Source of the DNA: Actinernus sp. WN-2022
Taxonomy: Eukaryota > Cnidaria > Anthozoa > Actiniaria > Actinernidae
NCBI GenBank assembly: GCA_030867875.1
Contig: JAOWCC010001589.1
Location: 141,333,745-141,397,744 of the forward strand
Direction: 5' to 3'
Length of the DNA: 64,000 nucleotides
Within the stretch, counting starts at the first letter, position 1, and each line of letters starts with the position of its first letter. Positions 45,891 to 56,177 of this stretch are shown piece by piece. The translations under genes were made by a program, and so were the position numbers. A model generated the notes under the pieces. The model saw only the letters and a program-made list of their open reading frames with translations, was not told where the DNA came from and did no database searches.

Positions 45891-46640
45891 TTAGGCTTAA
45901 GAAAAACTGTTTGGGATGAAGAGACAGTGTTGAGAATGCCGCAAGCTATACTAATGAATTGTGCTTGTTTTATAGTAAACAACCGAGATAAGTATAGCGG
46001 AGCTCGGTTGTTCATGGTTTTGTACATGACGCTGCCCAACTTCAGGGCAGCGGCGCCATTCAGTTCTTCTAGGTCTTTTCAAACTAATTTATATATATCG
46101 TTTGATTTTATGTCGTAAAAGATCATGGGTTACATATGGTTTGAGTCTTCTTGAAATGCCAAGTGCAATCGTTTTAGCAATACCAGTCTCCCATGTATAA
46201 GGAGCGTATCTAATTGTGTACAACAAGACATTTCTAAAACTTAACTCTTTCAATTTGACTACCATTTGCACTCACGTTTGGCTCGTCTGGTATAAGGGCG
46301 AGTTTGGTGCGCGTTCCAAGAAACACACTTTGTGTTGGTAATATTTAGGCTTAGTTTGTTGGCAATAAGCCATCCATGGACACTCACTAAATCATTCATA
46401 GCATGAAGAAACTCGTACTGCTTACTAGAAGCAAATGTCAAATGGTATCGTGCATATCGTACATTAGGACCGAGGATAGCGCCGTGGGGAACTCCACAAC
46501 TGTGTTTGGATCCGACAGAGCGGTGGTAATTTGCTTTACTAGTGTAGTTTGGATACGATCAGAGGTGCAAATCGAATGGTCAATAGTGCCGAAAGCCTTT
46601 TTTAGATCCAAACATTGATACCAATGGTAAGGCCGTTATC
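45885..46640 (-). pseudogene. LINE pol fragment, decayed
   Basis: Minus-strand blocks in order: LDLKKAFGTIDHSI (about 46615), HGWLIANKLSLNITNTKC (about 46370), a middle piece with LKELSFRNVLLYTIRYAPYT, then MYKTMNNRAPLYLSRLF. These are RT palm and post-RT blocks of a non-LTR element separated by frameshifts. The catalytic YADD was not found intact. Confidence 0.72.
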
Positions 46641-46965
46641 AATATTACGATCACGACAGAAATTGTGTAAAACACAGCAAACTACACCTTTATGACGTAA
46701 GCTGAATTTACCATAATTTGTGCGAACTTTGGGAGAATAAAAAACAGATCTAGAGGCTAGTCTGGTGTTATAATTGATTTTTTTATTGGGATAAACAAAT
46801 ATTTGAAAGTAATTGGAAGATTATCACTATAAAATGTGCATAATGTTTGTATTGCTACACTATCATGATGTTGTTGTCAGGAGACTTGCCTATTACGTGC
46901 GATTAAAAACATATATTTAAACTGTCCGTGATTCAAATTTAGCATCTTTCAACCTGTGCTTGTAA

Positions 46966-47206
46966 TAGCTGATATTACAGTGGCCGCGTCTACGAATAGC
47001 AGTGTCAGCGGTATTTACCCGAACGCCTCACTTCAATGTAAAGAAGCGCTATTCAAACGGTGTATCTAAATTAGTCGTGTTTGTTTAAGAGGGTGTCATG
47101 CAGGAATGATGGTTTGAATGGCGCTTCATTACATCGAAGTGAGGCTTCGGGTCAATACCGCTGAACTGCTATTCGTAGACGCCACTGTAATATCAACTAT
47201 TCAGTC
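46966..47206. mobile_element. Foldback MITE with GATATTACAGTGGCCGCGTC ends
   Basis: The left arm runs through CGAATAGCAGTGTCAGCGGT and ACGCCTCACTTC; the right arm is its inverse (ACTGCTATTCGTAGACGCCA near 47165-47190). Length about 240 bp. Confidence 0.82.
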
Positions 47207-47726
47207 ACACCTGTCAATCAAACAAGTTCAGACCAATCAAAACGCTGCAATGTTCATCTTGTCCCACATCGCTTCCAATGGTGAAAACACAAATATGACT
47301 ACTTCGCAAAGATTTAAGAAATTCAGCGAAAGATAGGAAATCGATAAATCATTCCGAATGTTAAGAAGACTATTCCGAACTCACCCTTTTTCGCAGTTTG
47401 TTTTGAATTTTTCTGGGTTAAAGTTTATGGTAAAAGCTTGCGGAACATAGCAACAGTAGCTACGGAGATTATACACCTCATTCATAAGGGCGTGGTTTCT
47501 GTATTTTAACATTTTAGCCACATGTTCAATGTACTAAAAACATCCTTGCCATGCGAACGAGCATACCAACATTGGTGATTCTGTAAAATTTGAGTGTTAG
47601 CATAAAAGGCTGTAAAGTTACAGCGATTTGAAATTGGAGATTTGTATGAGAAAAAACATGTAGGCCTTTCCAGTCTCGCTTTCAAGTATTTTCTACATTT
47701 AAAATGCCAATAGCTCGACAGCAATA

Positions 47727-48184
47727 GCTAGGATCAGCCGGATTATGCTCGAAAAATCGAGCATTATGCTTTTGAGCGTCGCCCCTCAATAGAGAGCATT
47801 ATGCTCAAAATTATGCTCGTACTGGTTCAGCATTATGCTCCATTGATGGCGGTTGAATTTCACAACCCCCCCCCCCCCCCAAAAAAAAAAAAAAAACCTG
47901 TTCCAAACTGCGATGGAACACAGTAAACGTACTACTAATTAAAAGCTAATCAGTAAGTCAACTGTATCTGATTGGGCCATGACCCAGAGGCAACCAGGCC
48001 TCGAATAAGGTAACCAAGCCTCCAAATATGCAAAAAGCTACTAGAAACGCGCCAAAGGCTTTTTTAACTAGAAATATGAGACTTTTATGCTGCAAAATTT
48101 CATCATTATGCCGGCATTATGCTCGATGCTCTGACCATAGCATTATGCCCACAATTATGCCGGCATAATCCGGCTGACCCTAGC
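47727..48184. mobile_element. MITE with CTAGGATCAGCCGGATTATG ends and CATTATGC repeats
   Basis: Inverted ends at 47729-47750 and 48160-48184. Inside are at least eight CATTATGC or GCATTATG words in both orientations, plus a C15A16 tract at 47866-47896. Non-coding. Confidence 0.75.
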
Positions 48185-48185
48185 A

Positions 48186-48360
48186 GTAGCCCACTTCCGC
48201 GATATGCTTTACTTGTCACGCACAAAGGTTTCAATACGAGTCTCCGTGCTAAATTAAATTTATTCTTTTCTCTGTGAAAAGAAAAAAAATAATTTAGAAC
48301 GGAGCCTCGTATTGAAACCTTTGTGCGTGACAAGTAAAGCATATCGCGGAAGTGGGCTAT
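48186..48360. mobile_element. Hairpin MITE, arms about 75 bp
   Basis: TAGCCCACTTCCGCGATATG at the left is inverted at the right end (GCATATCGCGGAAGTGGGCT). The loop near 48263-48290 is A-rich. Arms are almost perfect, so it is recent. Confidence 0.88.
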
Positions 48361-48417
48361 TTGAAACATTGCTTTCAAACTGTGGTCAATTACTAATTTA
48401 GGTACGATCTTCACCCC

Positions 48418-48545
48418 CAAAGAAACTATTCAAATTAATATTCCAAATATTGATCGGAAAACAAATATTAAATATTTGGGTATATATTTAGATGAGCATC
48501 TTAACTGGAAAAAAATCGTTCTACAGGTTCTCACATTAATGACAT
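48418..48545 (+). pseudogene. Short LINE reverse transcriptase fragment
   Basis: Encodes IKYLGIYLDEHLNWKK, the block after the RT catalytic box in several LINE groups. Nothing else of the element is visible. Confidence 0.6.
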
Positions 48546-49545
48546 CAACATTGAACGTAATTTAGACCCAATGTAAGACCCTTTCTCTGACTCGTTTGCA
48601 CGAATTGCTCTATGGATTTTTTGGAGGCAAAAATGCAGCAGCCCTTCACCTCTCAAAACCTTGCATTTTATTGGACTGCACTGACAAAGAATTGCATTGT
48701 TTTAGGGTTAGGGGTTGTATTGTTTCAGGGTTAGGCATTGTTTGGATAGCCAGTACTATTCCACGTTCCGAGGAGGTGAAGGCCGCCCCCGCCCCCCCCC
48801 CCCCCCCCCGAGGCTTTTTTGTATGGCGCTTTATTGGGTTCAAAATTCAGTAAGATAGATTTGTCGAAAGTTTGTATTTGTGAAATGTTCTATTCATCAA
48901 AAACTTGAATTTGTCGTAAGTTTGTGCATGCGTCGAATACTTGAATTTGGCGAAAGCTTGAATTATGCACAACAATTTTAAATTCGTCTATTGAATTGTG
49001 GTTGCAACATTTCAAGTTTCATGCGACAAAGAACATTTGCTGGCATGTTTTATTGGCTAAATTTACTTAGAACATTGTGTGACTTCAGGCCATTGCGACT
49101 TCAGGCCAACACTCAAAATGTAGTCGCATTGGCGCCACATAAGGTGCAATTTCGGACCCTGTGGTTTATTTTTAAAACCCCATGGGTGGGTGGGGGGGGG
49201 GGGGGGGGGGGGGGGGTGGGGCATTCCCTGGAAATTTTGATGGGGACCCTTCACACCCTTACCCTGTACCACACCAAAAGTTGCTAATTTTTGCGACCCC
49301 AATAGTTGTAAAAATATACCCTATTCCAGACTGAAACCGATATCTCCCTTCATAATTTCGGAAAATTGATAACCAGTTCAAGACCAAAACAATAATAAGG
49401 TTTTTCAAGTTAAGAAACTAATCTCTTACAAGTATTGATATTCGTTTAGTGTATATATGTAAAAAATACCTTATATAAGGGAGTACCCCCGGGTTTAGAA
49501 CATACATGTATATACTTTTACCACAGCCACAGTCATACCGATAAG

Positions 49546-50202
49546 TTACCTTACCTGCGACTTTTCGACTTCCAGTGTGAGACTCTTTTGTAATGGCCTC
49601 ACGAATATTTTCGCTTGCCCTAAGGCGCTCTTCAAATATTCGACTGTGTATCCACTTGGAGGACATGGCACCTCCATCAACAGCTTTGAATGCCCTTCTG
49701 AAGTTCTTAGGATTTCATAGCCCCCGCTATCTCCAAGAGCGGGGAACGTCTCCAAAATCTTTTCATGAACGTGTAGTGCTGTGCCATTTTTGTCAAGAGT
49801 TATTTTTGATTCTCCTAAACCCACCATACTCAGGCTAATCCTCTCTGAGGCATTCGGGGGCGTAGTTTGGGTTCTGTTTGCTAGGCAAACGAATGACCTA
49901 GTAAATGTATTCTTAGGCAAAAAGTATGGTCTACTCCTGCTGCGTGCAGCCCGACTGGAAACGGCAGAACGTCTAACTGGTCCGGTAGTGGGTTGGTAGC
50001 CGAATATCTGCCGGTGTTCATCAGCAGCCGCAGATGATCTGGTCGATGAAGACGCGGTTGATGTCACCGGCATCCGCCACGAGGTCGACGTTATTGTGCT
50101 AGTTGTAGTCGTAGAGGAGGAAGTGGAAGATGGCTGTACTCCAGTCAGACCATTTGCAGCCGAGATTAGTTTCTCTGCACATTCTCTAAGTATGCTTTCC
50201 AT
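49546..50202 (-). CDS. Unknown protein with Ser/Thr-rich N-terminal linker, first exon
   Basis: ATG at 50202. 216 codons to a CAG/GTAAGG donor at 49555; if unspliced the frame ends three codons later. Residues 1-20 (MESILRECAEKLISAANGL) look helical, 25-75 are Ser/Thr-rich and disordered, and 95-216 form a conserved-looking globular part. That part has FVCLANRTQTTPPNASER, LGESKITLDKNG, ALHVHEKILETFPAL and YTVEYLKSALGQAKIFVRPL. I do not know the fold. I have a vague impression of similar N-terminal modules in uncharacterised, multi-copy cnidarian proteins, some with ubiquitin-ligase-like parts, but cannot verify it. It lies wholly inside a TIR element. Confidence 0.6.
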   Translation of the reverse strand: MESILRECAEKLISAANGLTGVQPSSTSSSTTTTSTITSTSWRMPVTSTASSSTRSSAAADEHRQIFGYQPTTGPVRRSAVSSRAARSRSRPYFLPKNTFTRSFVCLANRTQTTPPNASERISLSMVGLGESKITLDKNGTALHVHEKILETFPALGDSGGYEILRTSEGHSKLLMEVPCPPSGYTVEYLKSALGQAKIFVRPLQKSLTLEVEKSQVR

Positions 50203-50364
50203 TGTAATCTTTAAGATGAAGAGTTGGACTATATTATATTTTTGACCAAGATTCAAGAAAACGTTTAATACCACGAGGCCGAATACCGTCGCTCGCAAGG
50301 TTTTGTGGGACATATATATATGGACGTGGGAGACTGGTATGGAACAAGTATCAGATTTCGATGA

Positions 50365-50540
50365 ATTCAAACATTCGATGAATTCAAACATTCGACGAAT
50401 TCGATCGTTCGACGAATTCGATCGTTCGACGAATTCGATCGTACAACGAATTCGATCGTTCAACGAATTCGATCGTTCAACGAATTCGATCATTCGACGA
50501 ATTCGAACATTCGACGAATTCGAAAGTTCAACGAATTCAA
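50365..50540 (+). repeat. Minisatellite, about ten units of 17 bp
   Basis: Unit GACGAATTCGATCGTTC, itself largely made of the palindromes GAATTC and CGATCG. It adjoins the right TIR of the 48822-50704 element and lies upstream of the ATG at 50202. Confidence 0.92.
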
Positions 50541-50717
50541 TAGACGAATTTAAAATTGTTGTGCATAATTCAAGCTTTCGCCAAATTCAAGTATTCGACG
50601 CATGCACAAACTTACGACAAATTCAAGTTTTTGATGAATAGAACATTTCACAAATACAAACTTTCGACAAATCTATCTTACTGAATTTTGAACCCAATAA
50701 AGCGCCATATTTTGGGC

Positions 50718-50812
50718 CCGATTCGACGTTTCACGCGCCGAACGCAATTGAAACAAAAGATAATTAGGCGGCTTGTTTTGATCTAATTAGGTTCGGCGCA
50801 TGAAATGTCGGG
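50718..50812. mobile_element. Short MITE, CCCGATTCGACGTTTCACGC ends
   Basis: The left arm including GCGCCGAAC is inverted at the right (GTTCGGCGCATGAAATGTCG). About 95 bp, directly next to the TIR element. Confidence 0.7.
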
Positions 50813-50814
50813 CC

Positions 50815-51455
50815 TTGTCTCCTCAAACATCCAAGGAAGTTTCAACAACATTCAAGGCGTTTTGGTGAAAATTCAAGGACTTTTCGAGGATAAAATCTAA
50901 TCTGCCAAAATGCAAACGCCTTTTCATGACAAGGACCTGGCAGTATTTCGAGGACTTTTCAAGGCCCGTGCGAACCATGTGAATAATAATAATAAATTTC
51001 TTATTGCCATAATTTATGGCATTCATTCATACTTCAGGGATAATTAGTGCTTCAAATACCACTCATTAATGCATTCATATCACTTGAAGTTGCACAACCC
51101 ATAACGGGCCTAATTTCTACCATGCCTTTTGTATTCTATCGAATACTTATGTCACGTAATACATTGTAAGCTGGCTTGTTCGATTATAAGCCGCATATTA
51201 TTATACTGCATGCTACTCGGTGTGTGTTAATTTTATATTTGCAACATTGTTCTCAAAAGTATATTAATAGGAAGCTTTAAACCTTTCGACTCCAGAGGTT
51301 GAGGTGAATTTGCACTGGTTTGGAGAATACGTTTCCGGGTTTTTCCTCAACTGTTTTTTTTTATCCCGGTTTTTCGTATCCGGCAATTCACCATCTAAAA
51401 TCTTTTCCGTTCACGACTTCTTGGGTGAAGTAGAGCAGTCTACAAACTGGGCAAT
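50815..51455 (+). other. Non-coding spacer beyond the RAD1 stop codon
   Basis: Includes the likely RAD1 3' UTR (51455 downward on the minus strand). No other feature seen. Confidence 0.4.
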
Positions 51456-51458
51456 CTG

Positions 51459-51512
51459 TCATCTCGTGTTCTCTTCGTCGTCTTCATCATCCACCTCTTC
51501 ATCTGGTGCACA
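51459..51512 (-). CDS. RAD1: RAD1 last exon
   Basis: Acceptor TTATTGCAG, 17 codons and TGA. Encodes the PDEEV motif and an acidic tail. Phase 0. Confidence 0.85.
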   Translation of the reverse strand, partial: CAPDEEVDDEDDEENTR

Positions 51513-51920
51513 CTGCAATAACAGGAGGAAATAATGTAAACCTCTGGGTAAACGATCAATCGACAGCCTCTCACATCGAGTATCCAACAATGATTAAAAA
51601 GGAAATCAGTGTTCGACTGCTCTTCCAACATTTCCTTGGGTGCTTGTCCAAAATTAAATTGCGCTTTTTTCATTTTTACGCGAGATTTTAACGCAGAGGT
51701 AACACAAAATGGCTGAGAGGTCTGTCTGAAACATTTGTTCTACTTACAATGAACTGGGTGCGGATTAGCACACGTACACGTCAACAGCATGTAGTTCTAA
51801 CATGTAGTTCAGTTATGTAACACGTGGCCCTCTCTTTACTTAGTCCTACGGTTTTAGGTCCTTATCCGAGAAGACGAGGAAGTCTAACCGATTACTGTTG
51901 GATTATGTAAAGGTAGCACC

Positions 51921-51959
<39 letters not shown>

Positions 51960-54900
51960 CCAGGGTTTGAACCCGCGACTTCCCGCTAGACAGACAGGCG
52001 CTTAACCACTGAGCTAACCGGGAGGCGGATACACATATGTATAGCATCTGTGCAGACCACCTATTCCCATGAGCTAGCCTGCATTTCAGCCGTCTCCTCT
52101 GGTTCGTTCCTCTCGAGAGAGAGATCTGAATCCAATAGCCGATAATGCCGTCCAGTGACGACACTACCAGAAAACCTGGTAGTGATCCTTGATTGGTTCA
52201 TATTCTATAATTTCGCATAATTATCAGCCGAGAAGACGGCAGGATTCACTTTGGACTCGCGGTTGTTGATCGTTGAGTTTCAGTGGAGTGATTGTCTTTG
52301 GCAAACACCTTAAATTCGTAAGGAAAACATCTGGAAATGGATTGAAAGTGTCCTGCACAATAACCGGCTGACTAACCTGTAAACATGTACATTTTATCGC
52401 GTCGCGTCCTCGGGGTTGTTGATAATCGATTATTTGTTCACACTCGCAGTGGTAAAGAATGTCGCTACTCTCTTCAAGGAACTGTTCTTTTCCGTAAAAG
52501 AGTCTTCGTATTTCTTCGAAATTCTCCATTATCCTTTCATGTTTTTCTTCTTTTCTGTTGCATCATTTACATAGGTAATATCTCGTAGCTGTGTTGATTC
52601 GAACGCCAGATCGCGAGACATGTACAAAGATCAACTGTACTTTACCTCCAAATATAATATAACGATATGTTGCTTCGAAAATGTTTTTACAACATAAGAA
52701 GCACTTTAGAAGCAAATGGGATGGGATATATATATGGGATATATATATGGATATATATATATCCATAGGTAAGGCTTTTATTTTGGCCGGCATAATCTCA
52801 AATAATTTCTCAAGGCGAGCGATGGCTTTGTTTTTGTGACCCACGAACTCTTACTACCGCCGTGACAGTTTTTTTTGCATAAATTAAATTGTTAATCCGC
52901 ATTGACGTCACTTAGTGGACGGCATTATCGGCTATTGGATTCAGACGTCTCTCTCTGGAGGAACGAACCAGAGGAGATGGCTGAAATTCAGGCTACCCAT
53001 GAGCCTGTTTGCAGGCAAAGAAAAAGTGAGTTGATAAACAATGTTTCCGAGTTCTTCGTGTTAAAAAAATTCTGAAACACTTCAAAACAGAGCGGCCAGA
53101 ATCATTACTTATTCGAATTATGACATCAGATCCAAAGATATATTAACCATCTTGGCTGGAAGGACCTCACAGAAAGACGCCACCATCAGCTAGCTACATT
53201 CATGTTTAAAACCATTAATGGCGTGGTCCCCCAATATATTTCTCAACTTTTTACTAAACATATACACGCCTATAGCCAAAAACGTTGTTCCTATACAGGG
53301 GCTATAATTCTATGGAACAACCTATCTGCTAACCTACAGACAGCCTCAAACCTAGCGCAGTTTGTTAATAGCTTGTAATATTAGTATTTTTATCAATTCA
53401 TTAACTATGACTATTTTAGGTTAGTTAAAATGGCTATATATAGTAGTTTTGATTGTAATTTTAAATGATTTGCTCAACGCTATCTGGAAGAGTATCTTTT
53501 ATATTGTGATAATGAGACTCCGTGAATAAATAAAGAGTATGATGATAATGATGTTATCTCTGTACCAAGGTCTAATGATGTATGAATGTACCCACCAGAT
53601 ATTCCACGAAGCAGACCTGACCATCCTCGTTTACAATCATGTACTGTAGTGACAGGAATCCTCGTTCGTCCATACGAATGGAAATCTTGGTTGAAAGATG
53701 TAAGGCCTTTGTAGATGGCTTCAGCAGATTTATCTTGTATCTAAAAGTAAAAATAAAACACCTTAGTATCATTCGGGATGAGTAAGCCATTATATAGACT
53801 TGCCACAATCGACCACAATTTCCTGTGAGTGAAGCGAGTTCTTTTTATCCTGGCGACAGGCGAGAAAGTCGCGAGTGGTCAACTTCTTTTCCTTGCAGGG
53901 GTTCAATGTGTTTCGCGCCAAAACAATCGCCGAGAAGACGTATCACTTTCTTGAAGGCGGGGCAAGACATGGCGGCTAGACAGAGTGGCGTGCTTTTGTA
54001 GTCTTCGCGCGAATCTACAAAGACTTGACAATTAATGATTGACAGGTGTGCACTAAATCTGTTTTGATTGGCTACTTTTATAATTTATTCACCGACCCAA
54101 AAATCCGTGATAATTTTGATGCGAAACCAGGATGATAATTCCTCGTCCAGCGGAACTTTGAGAAACTCTAGCCATTATTCTACTGGAAATACTTCTCTGA
54201 CTACGTTTACACTAAAGGAACGTTTCTGGATTCACCTTGTTTTACGTTCTCTTTGGAGAACAATATGAATCCGGATAATTTTTCCTTGGTGAAACGTAGT
54301 CTAAAACTGTTTAGTATAAACCAACTAGTGGACTATTACAAATCCTGCATTCTGATTGGCTACCCAACTAAAGGTCTATTTGTGATAGCCCATGGTGGAG
54401 AAAACCCGTACGCATTTTCACGAAATAACAACATTTTTCCAACTTCAATTTGTTTCTTTCGATTATTTTCTACTGTCCGACTAGTTAGTTTATACTAAAA
54501 CAATTAGACCTCTCACCCTCAAGAGCTACGAGTTAAAATAGCCGATTCGGCTGTGCCTCATGGGCTATTGACTCGTGGCCCATTCGGGCTGCGGGTCGAA
54601 TTGTTAATAAGAACATGTGCACAATATGTACTTATCACCGACGACAGGAATTTAGATTTATGTATCACAGAGGCCTGGAAAGCCGGGGTTGTGCAATGGT
54701 AAGCGTTTGGCCTCTCACCTCGATTCCCAATCGCCGCACAATATGTGAGTTCTCTCCACAAAATCCAAACCTAAATTCCAATTTGATCCAGTTGTCGAAT
54801 ACTTAAACATAAGCCACTGGCTTGGGAGACGCGGTAACGGCTACCGATATCTCGACGTAACAAACTATGTATTCTATTTTAATCATTTCTTTATCGAGTT

Positions 54901-54980
54901 TGGTCAGTCACCAACCTGTTTGTCTGTGTTTTCTCGCACTCAAAAGACTCAACCATGTCAGAGTTTTTTGGGAAATCTGA
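51459..54980 (-). CDS. RAD1: RAD1 checkpoint DNA exonuclease homologue, three C-terminal exons
   Basis: Minus-strand exons 54980-54916 (SDFPKNSDMVESFECEKTQT), 53740-53596 (YKINLLKPSTKALHLSTKIS, then RGFLSLQYMIVNEDGQVCFV) and 51512-51459 (CAPDEEVDDEDDEENTR, stop). Junction phases agree (2, then 0). They align without gaps to the C-terminus of animal RAD1, whose end reads KPSTKALVLS, RGFLSLQYMIRNEDGQ and CCPDEEVPESES. RAD1 forms the 9-1-1 clamp with RAD9 and HUS1, which is loaded at damaged DNA and activates ATR signalling in the nucleus. Upstream exons were not found to 64000, so they lie beyond a large intron or outside the window. The acidic tail is longer in acidic residues than in vertebrates. 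Confidence 0.92.
51840..52027 (-). mobile_element. tRNA-derived SINE in the RAD1 last intron
   Basis: The minus strand starts CCGCCTCCCGGTTAGCTCAG with A box (TAGCTCAGTGGTTAAG) and B box (CGGGTTCAAACCC) at tRNA spacing. A non-tRNA body containing CAACACTCAGGGTCTTAAAA and TCTTCTCGGATAAGGACC follows. No acceptor stem pairing, so not a tRNA gene. Confidence 0.82.
52224..52529 (-). CDS. Small ORF of unknown function inside RAD1 intron
   Basis: ATG at 52529, 101 codons if unspliced. The first 51 codons look protein-like (MENFEEIRRLFYGKEQFLEE, two C-x-C pairs in YHCECEQ and IKCTCLQ) and end exactly at a GTTAGT donor (52377). A spliced product could join in phase 0 to the RAD1 last exon, but RAD1 homology shows that exon belongs to 53596. 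It may be an alternative first exon, a cryptic gene or cargo of the bracketing inverted repeats. Not recognised. Confidence 0.3.
   Translation of the reverse strand: MENFEEIRRLFYGKEQFLEESSDILYHCECEQIIDYQQPRGRDAIKCTCLQVSQPVIVQDTFNPFPDVFLTNLRCLPKTITPLKLNDQQPRVQSESCRLLG
52725..52770 (+). repeat. (TATATATGGGA)n short tandem repeat
   Basis: Four or so units of ATATATATGGGAT-like sequence. Confidence 0.8.
53075..53540 (+). mobile_element. 5'-truncated LINE tail in RAD1 intron
   Basis: Encodes LQNRAARIITYSNYDIRSKD, LGWKDLTERRHHQLATFMFK, TINGVVPQYISQLF and LWNNLSANLQTASNLAQFV, the usual post-RT region. The 3' end has AATAAATAAAGAG and a (GATGAT)n-like tail. Antisense to RAD1. Confidence 0.75.
53596..53740 (-). 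CDS. RAD1: RAD1 penultimate exon
   Basis: Acceptor TTACTTTTAG, donor CTG/GTGGGT. Encodes 48 residues of the second clamp domain, the most conserved stretch of RAD1. Confidence 0.93.
54311..54498. mobile_element. MITE with AGTATAAACYAACTAGT ends
   Basis: AGTATAAACCAACTAGTGGA at the left and its inverse ending ACTAGTTAGTTTATACT at the right. 188 bp, in a RAD1 intron. Confidence 0.8.
54660..54790 (+). mobile_element. Degenerate SINE (tRNA-like start)
   Basis: GCCGGGGTTGTGCAATGGTA resembles the first part of the SINE at 20737, followed by a decayed B box (GATTCCCAATCGCCG) and TGTGAGTT. About half the length remains. Confidence 0.5.
54916..54980 (-). CDS. RAD1: RAD1 exon
   Basis: Acceptor CTTGCAG, donor ACAG/GTTGGT. 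Encodes SDFPKNSDMVESFE, matching DYPKDSDLMEAF in vertebrate RAD1. Confidence 0.88.
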
Positions 54981-55037
54981 CTGCAAGAAAAGAACGTTGA
55001 CAGTGCGGGAGTGAATATAGTAACGTTTCAGGACGAT

Positions 55038-55263
55038 TAGCTTGCTTACAGGCGGTAGAGGGTGTTTTTTTTCGCGCAGAAAACGGATCGCAGAAGACGC
55101 ATACCAAAGCGGTCGCCATATTGGCCGAACAGGATTGAGACCAAGGATCGAGTGACAAATGGACGGGGGAGGGGTAGGGGGAAGAAGAAGGCCAATATGG
55201 CGGCCGCTTCGATGTCCGTTTTCTGCGATAAACACGTACCCTCTACCGCCTGCAAGCAGGCTA
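55038..55263. mobile_element. MULE-like MITE, 226 bp, 9-bp target duplication
   Basis: Ends TAGCTTGCTTACAGGCGGTA and its inverse (CCGCCTGCAAGCAGGCTA). Flanks are CAGGACGAT and CAGGACTAT, eight of nine identical. The outer TAGCYTGCTT is shared with the element at 39254. Confidence 0.8.
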
Positions 55264-55420
55264 CAGGACTATTTACCAAGACCATAGTTCATAACTTCTA
55301 ACTCAACTCTCCCTGCACCTATCCTATTTCAATGCTGATAATGTTTTCGTTAAATTCTACATGCAATGTACTGGGATGAAATATAATTAACACTGCTTCA
55401 AAACACTGCTTCAAAACATA

Positions 55421-56135
55421 GCCTACCAATGGAGAACTCGTGGATACAATGTTATTTGTATTTTAGCAAGAATACATTGAATTATACTGTTTACAAACAG
55501 CCTCCCAATGGAGAAGTCGTGGATACAATGTTACTTGTATTTTAGCAAGAATACATTGAATTATACCGTATACAAACAGCCTCCCAATGGAGAAGTCGTG
55601 GATACAATGTTATTTGTAGTTTAGCAAGAATACATTGCATTATACTGTACATATACATAGCCTCCCAATGGAGAACTCGTGGATACAATGTTATTTGTAT
55701 TATTAGCAAGAGTACATTGCATTATACTGTATATAAACCTAGCCTCCCAATGGAGAACTCGTGGATACAATGTTATTTGTATTTTAGCAATAATACATCG
55801 AATTATACTGTATACAAACAGCCTCCCAATGGAGAAGTCGTGGATACAATGTTACTTGTATTTTAGCAAGAGTACGTTGCATTATACTGTATATAAACAT
55901 AGCCTCCCAATGGAGAACTCGTGGACACAATGTTATTTGTATTTTAGCAAGAATACGTTGCATTATACTGTATATAAACATAGCCTCCCAATGGAGAACT
56001 CGTGGATACAATGTTATTTGTATTTTAGCAAGAGTACGTTGCATTATACTGTATATAAACATAGCCTTCCAATGGAGAGCTCGTGGATACAATGTTAATG
56101 ATATTTTTAGCAAGAGTGCAATGCATTATACCAGA
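55421..56135 (+). repeat. Minisatellite, nine units of about 80 bp
   Basis: Unit begins CCTCCCAATGGAGAACTCGT and contains GGATACAATGTTATTTGTAT and TTATACTGTATAYAAAC. Units start near 55422, 55501, 55581, 55661, 55743, 55823, 55902, 55984 and 56064. It yields long meaningless frames on both strands. Confidence 0.93.
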
Positions 56136-56177
56136 AACATATGAGGGAGGTGAAACCTGAAAAGTCCATACTTCGCT

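Larger units (their letters stand above)
48822..50704 (-). mobile_element. DNA element with essentially identical 170-bp TIRs, 5-bp TSD and a protein-coding exon
   Basis: 48822-48993 (TATGGCGCTTTATTGGGTTC onward) is repeated inverted at 50704-50535 with no difference that I can see by eye. The flanks carry TTTTG on both sides (48817-48821 and 50705-50709). Inside are a 17-bp minisatellite next to the right TIR, a 216-codon minus-strand exon (50202-49555) and a 25-G run (49192-49216). The layout is that of a cut-and-paste transposon, but the encoded protein is not a transposase that I recognise. Confidence 0.72.
52060..53010. repeat. Pair of inverted MITE copies about 750 bp apart
   Basis: 52068-52160 and 52905-53010 are inverted copies of a segment containing CTCCTCTGGTTCGTTCCTC and AATCCAATAGCCGATAATGC. 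They differ at a few sites. They bracket the 52224-52529 reading frame inside the RAD1 last intron. It is unclear whether they are ends of one 950-bp element or two separate solo insertions. Confidence 0.7.

Noticed and set aside
49063..49302. Proline-rich minus-strand frame
   Set aside because: The proline run is only the translation of the 25-G homopolymer.
51952..52027. Possible tRNA gene (A and B boxes at correct spacing)
   Set aside because: The acceptor stem does not pair and a SINE body follows. The same holds for 20660-20737, 57235-57310 and 8650-8712.
55679..56113. 139-codon + and 109-codon - frames with repeating SLPMENSWIQCYLYF pattern
   Set aside because: Both are translations of the 80-bp minisatellite. 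Open frames on both strands at once point to repeat structure, not genes.
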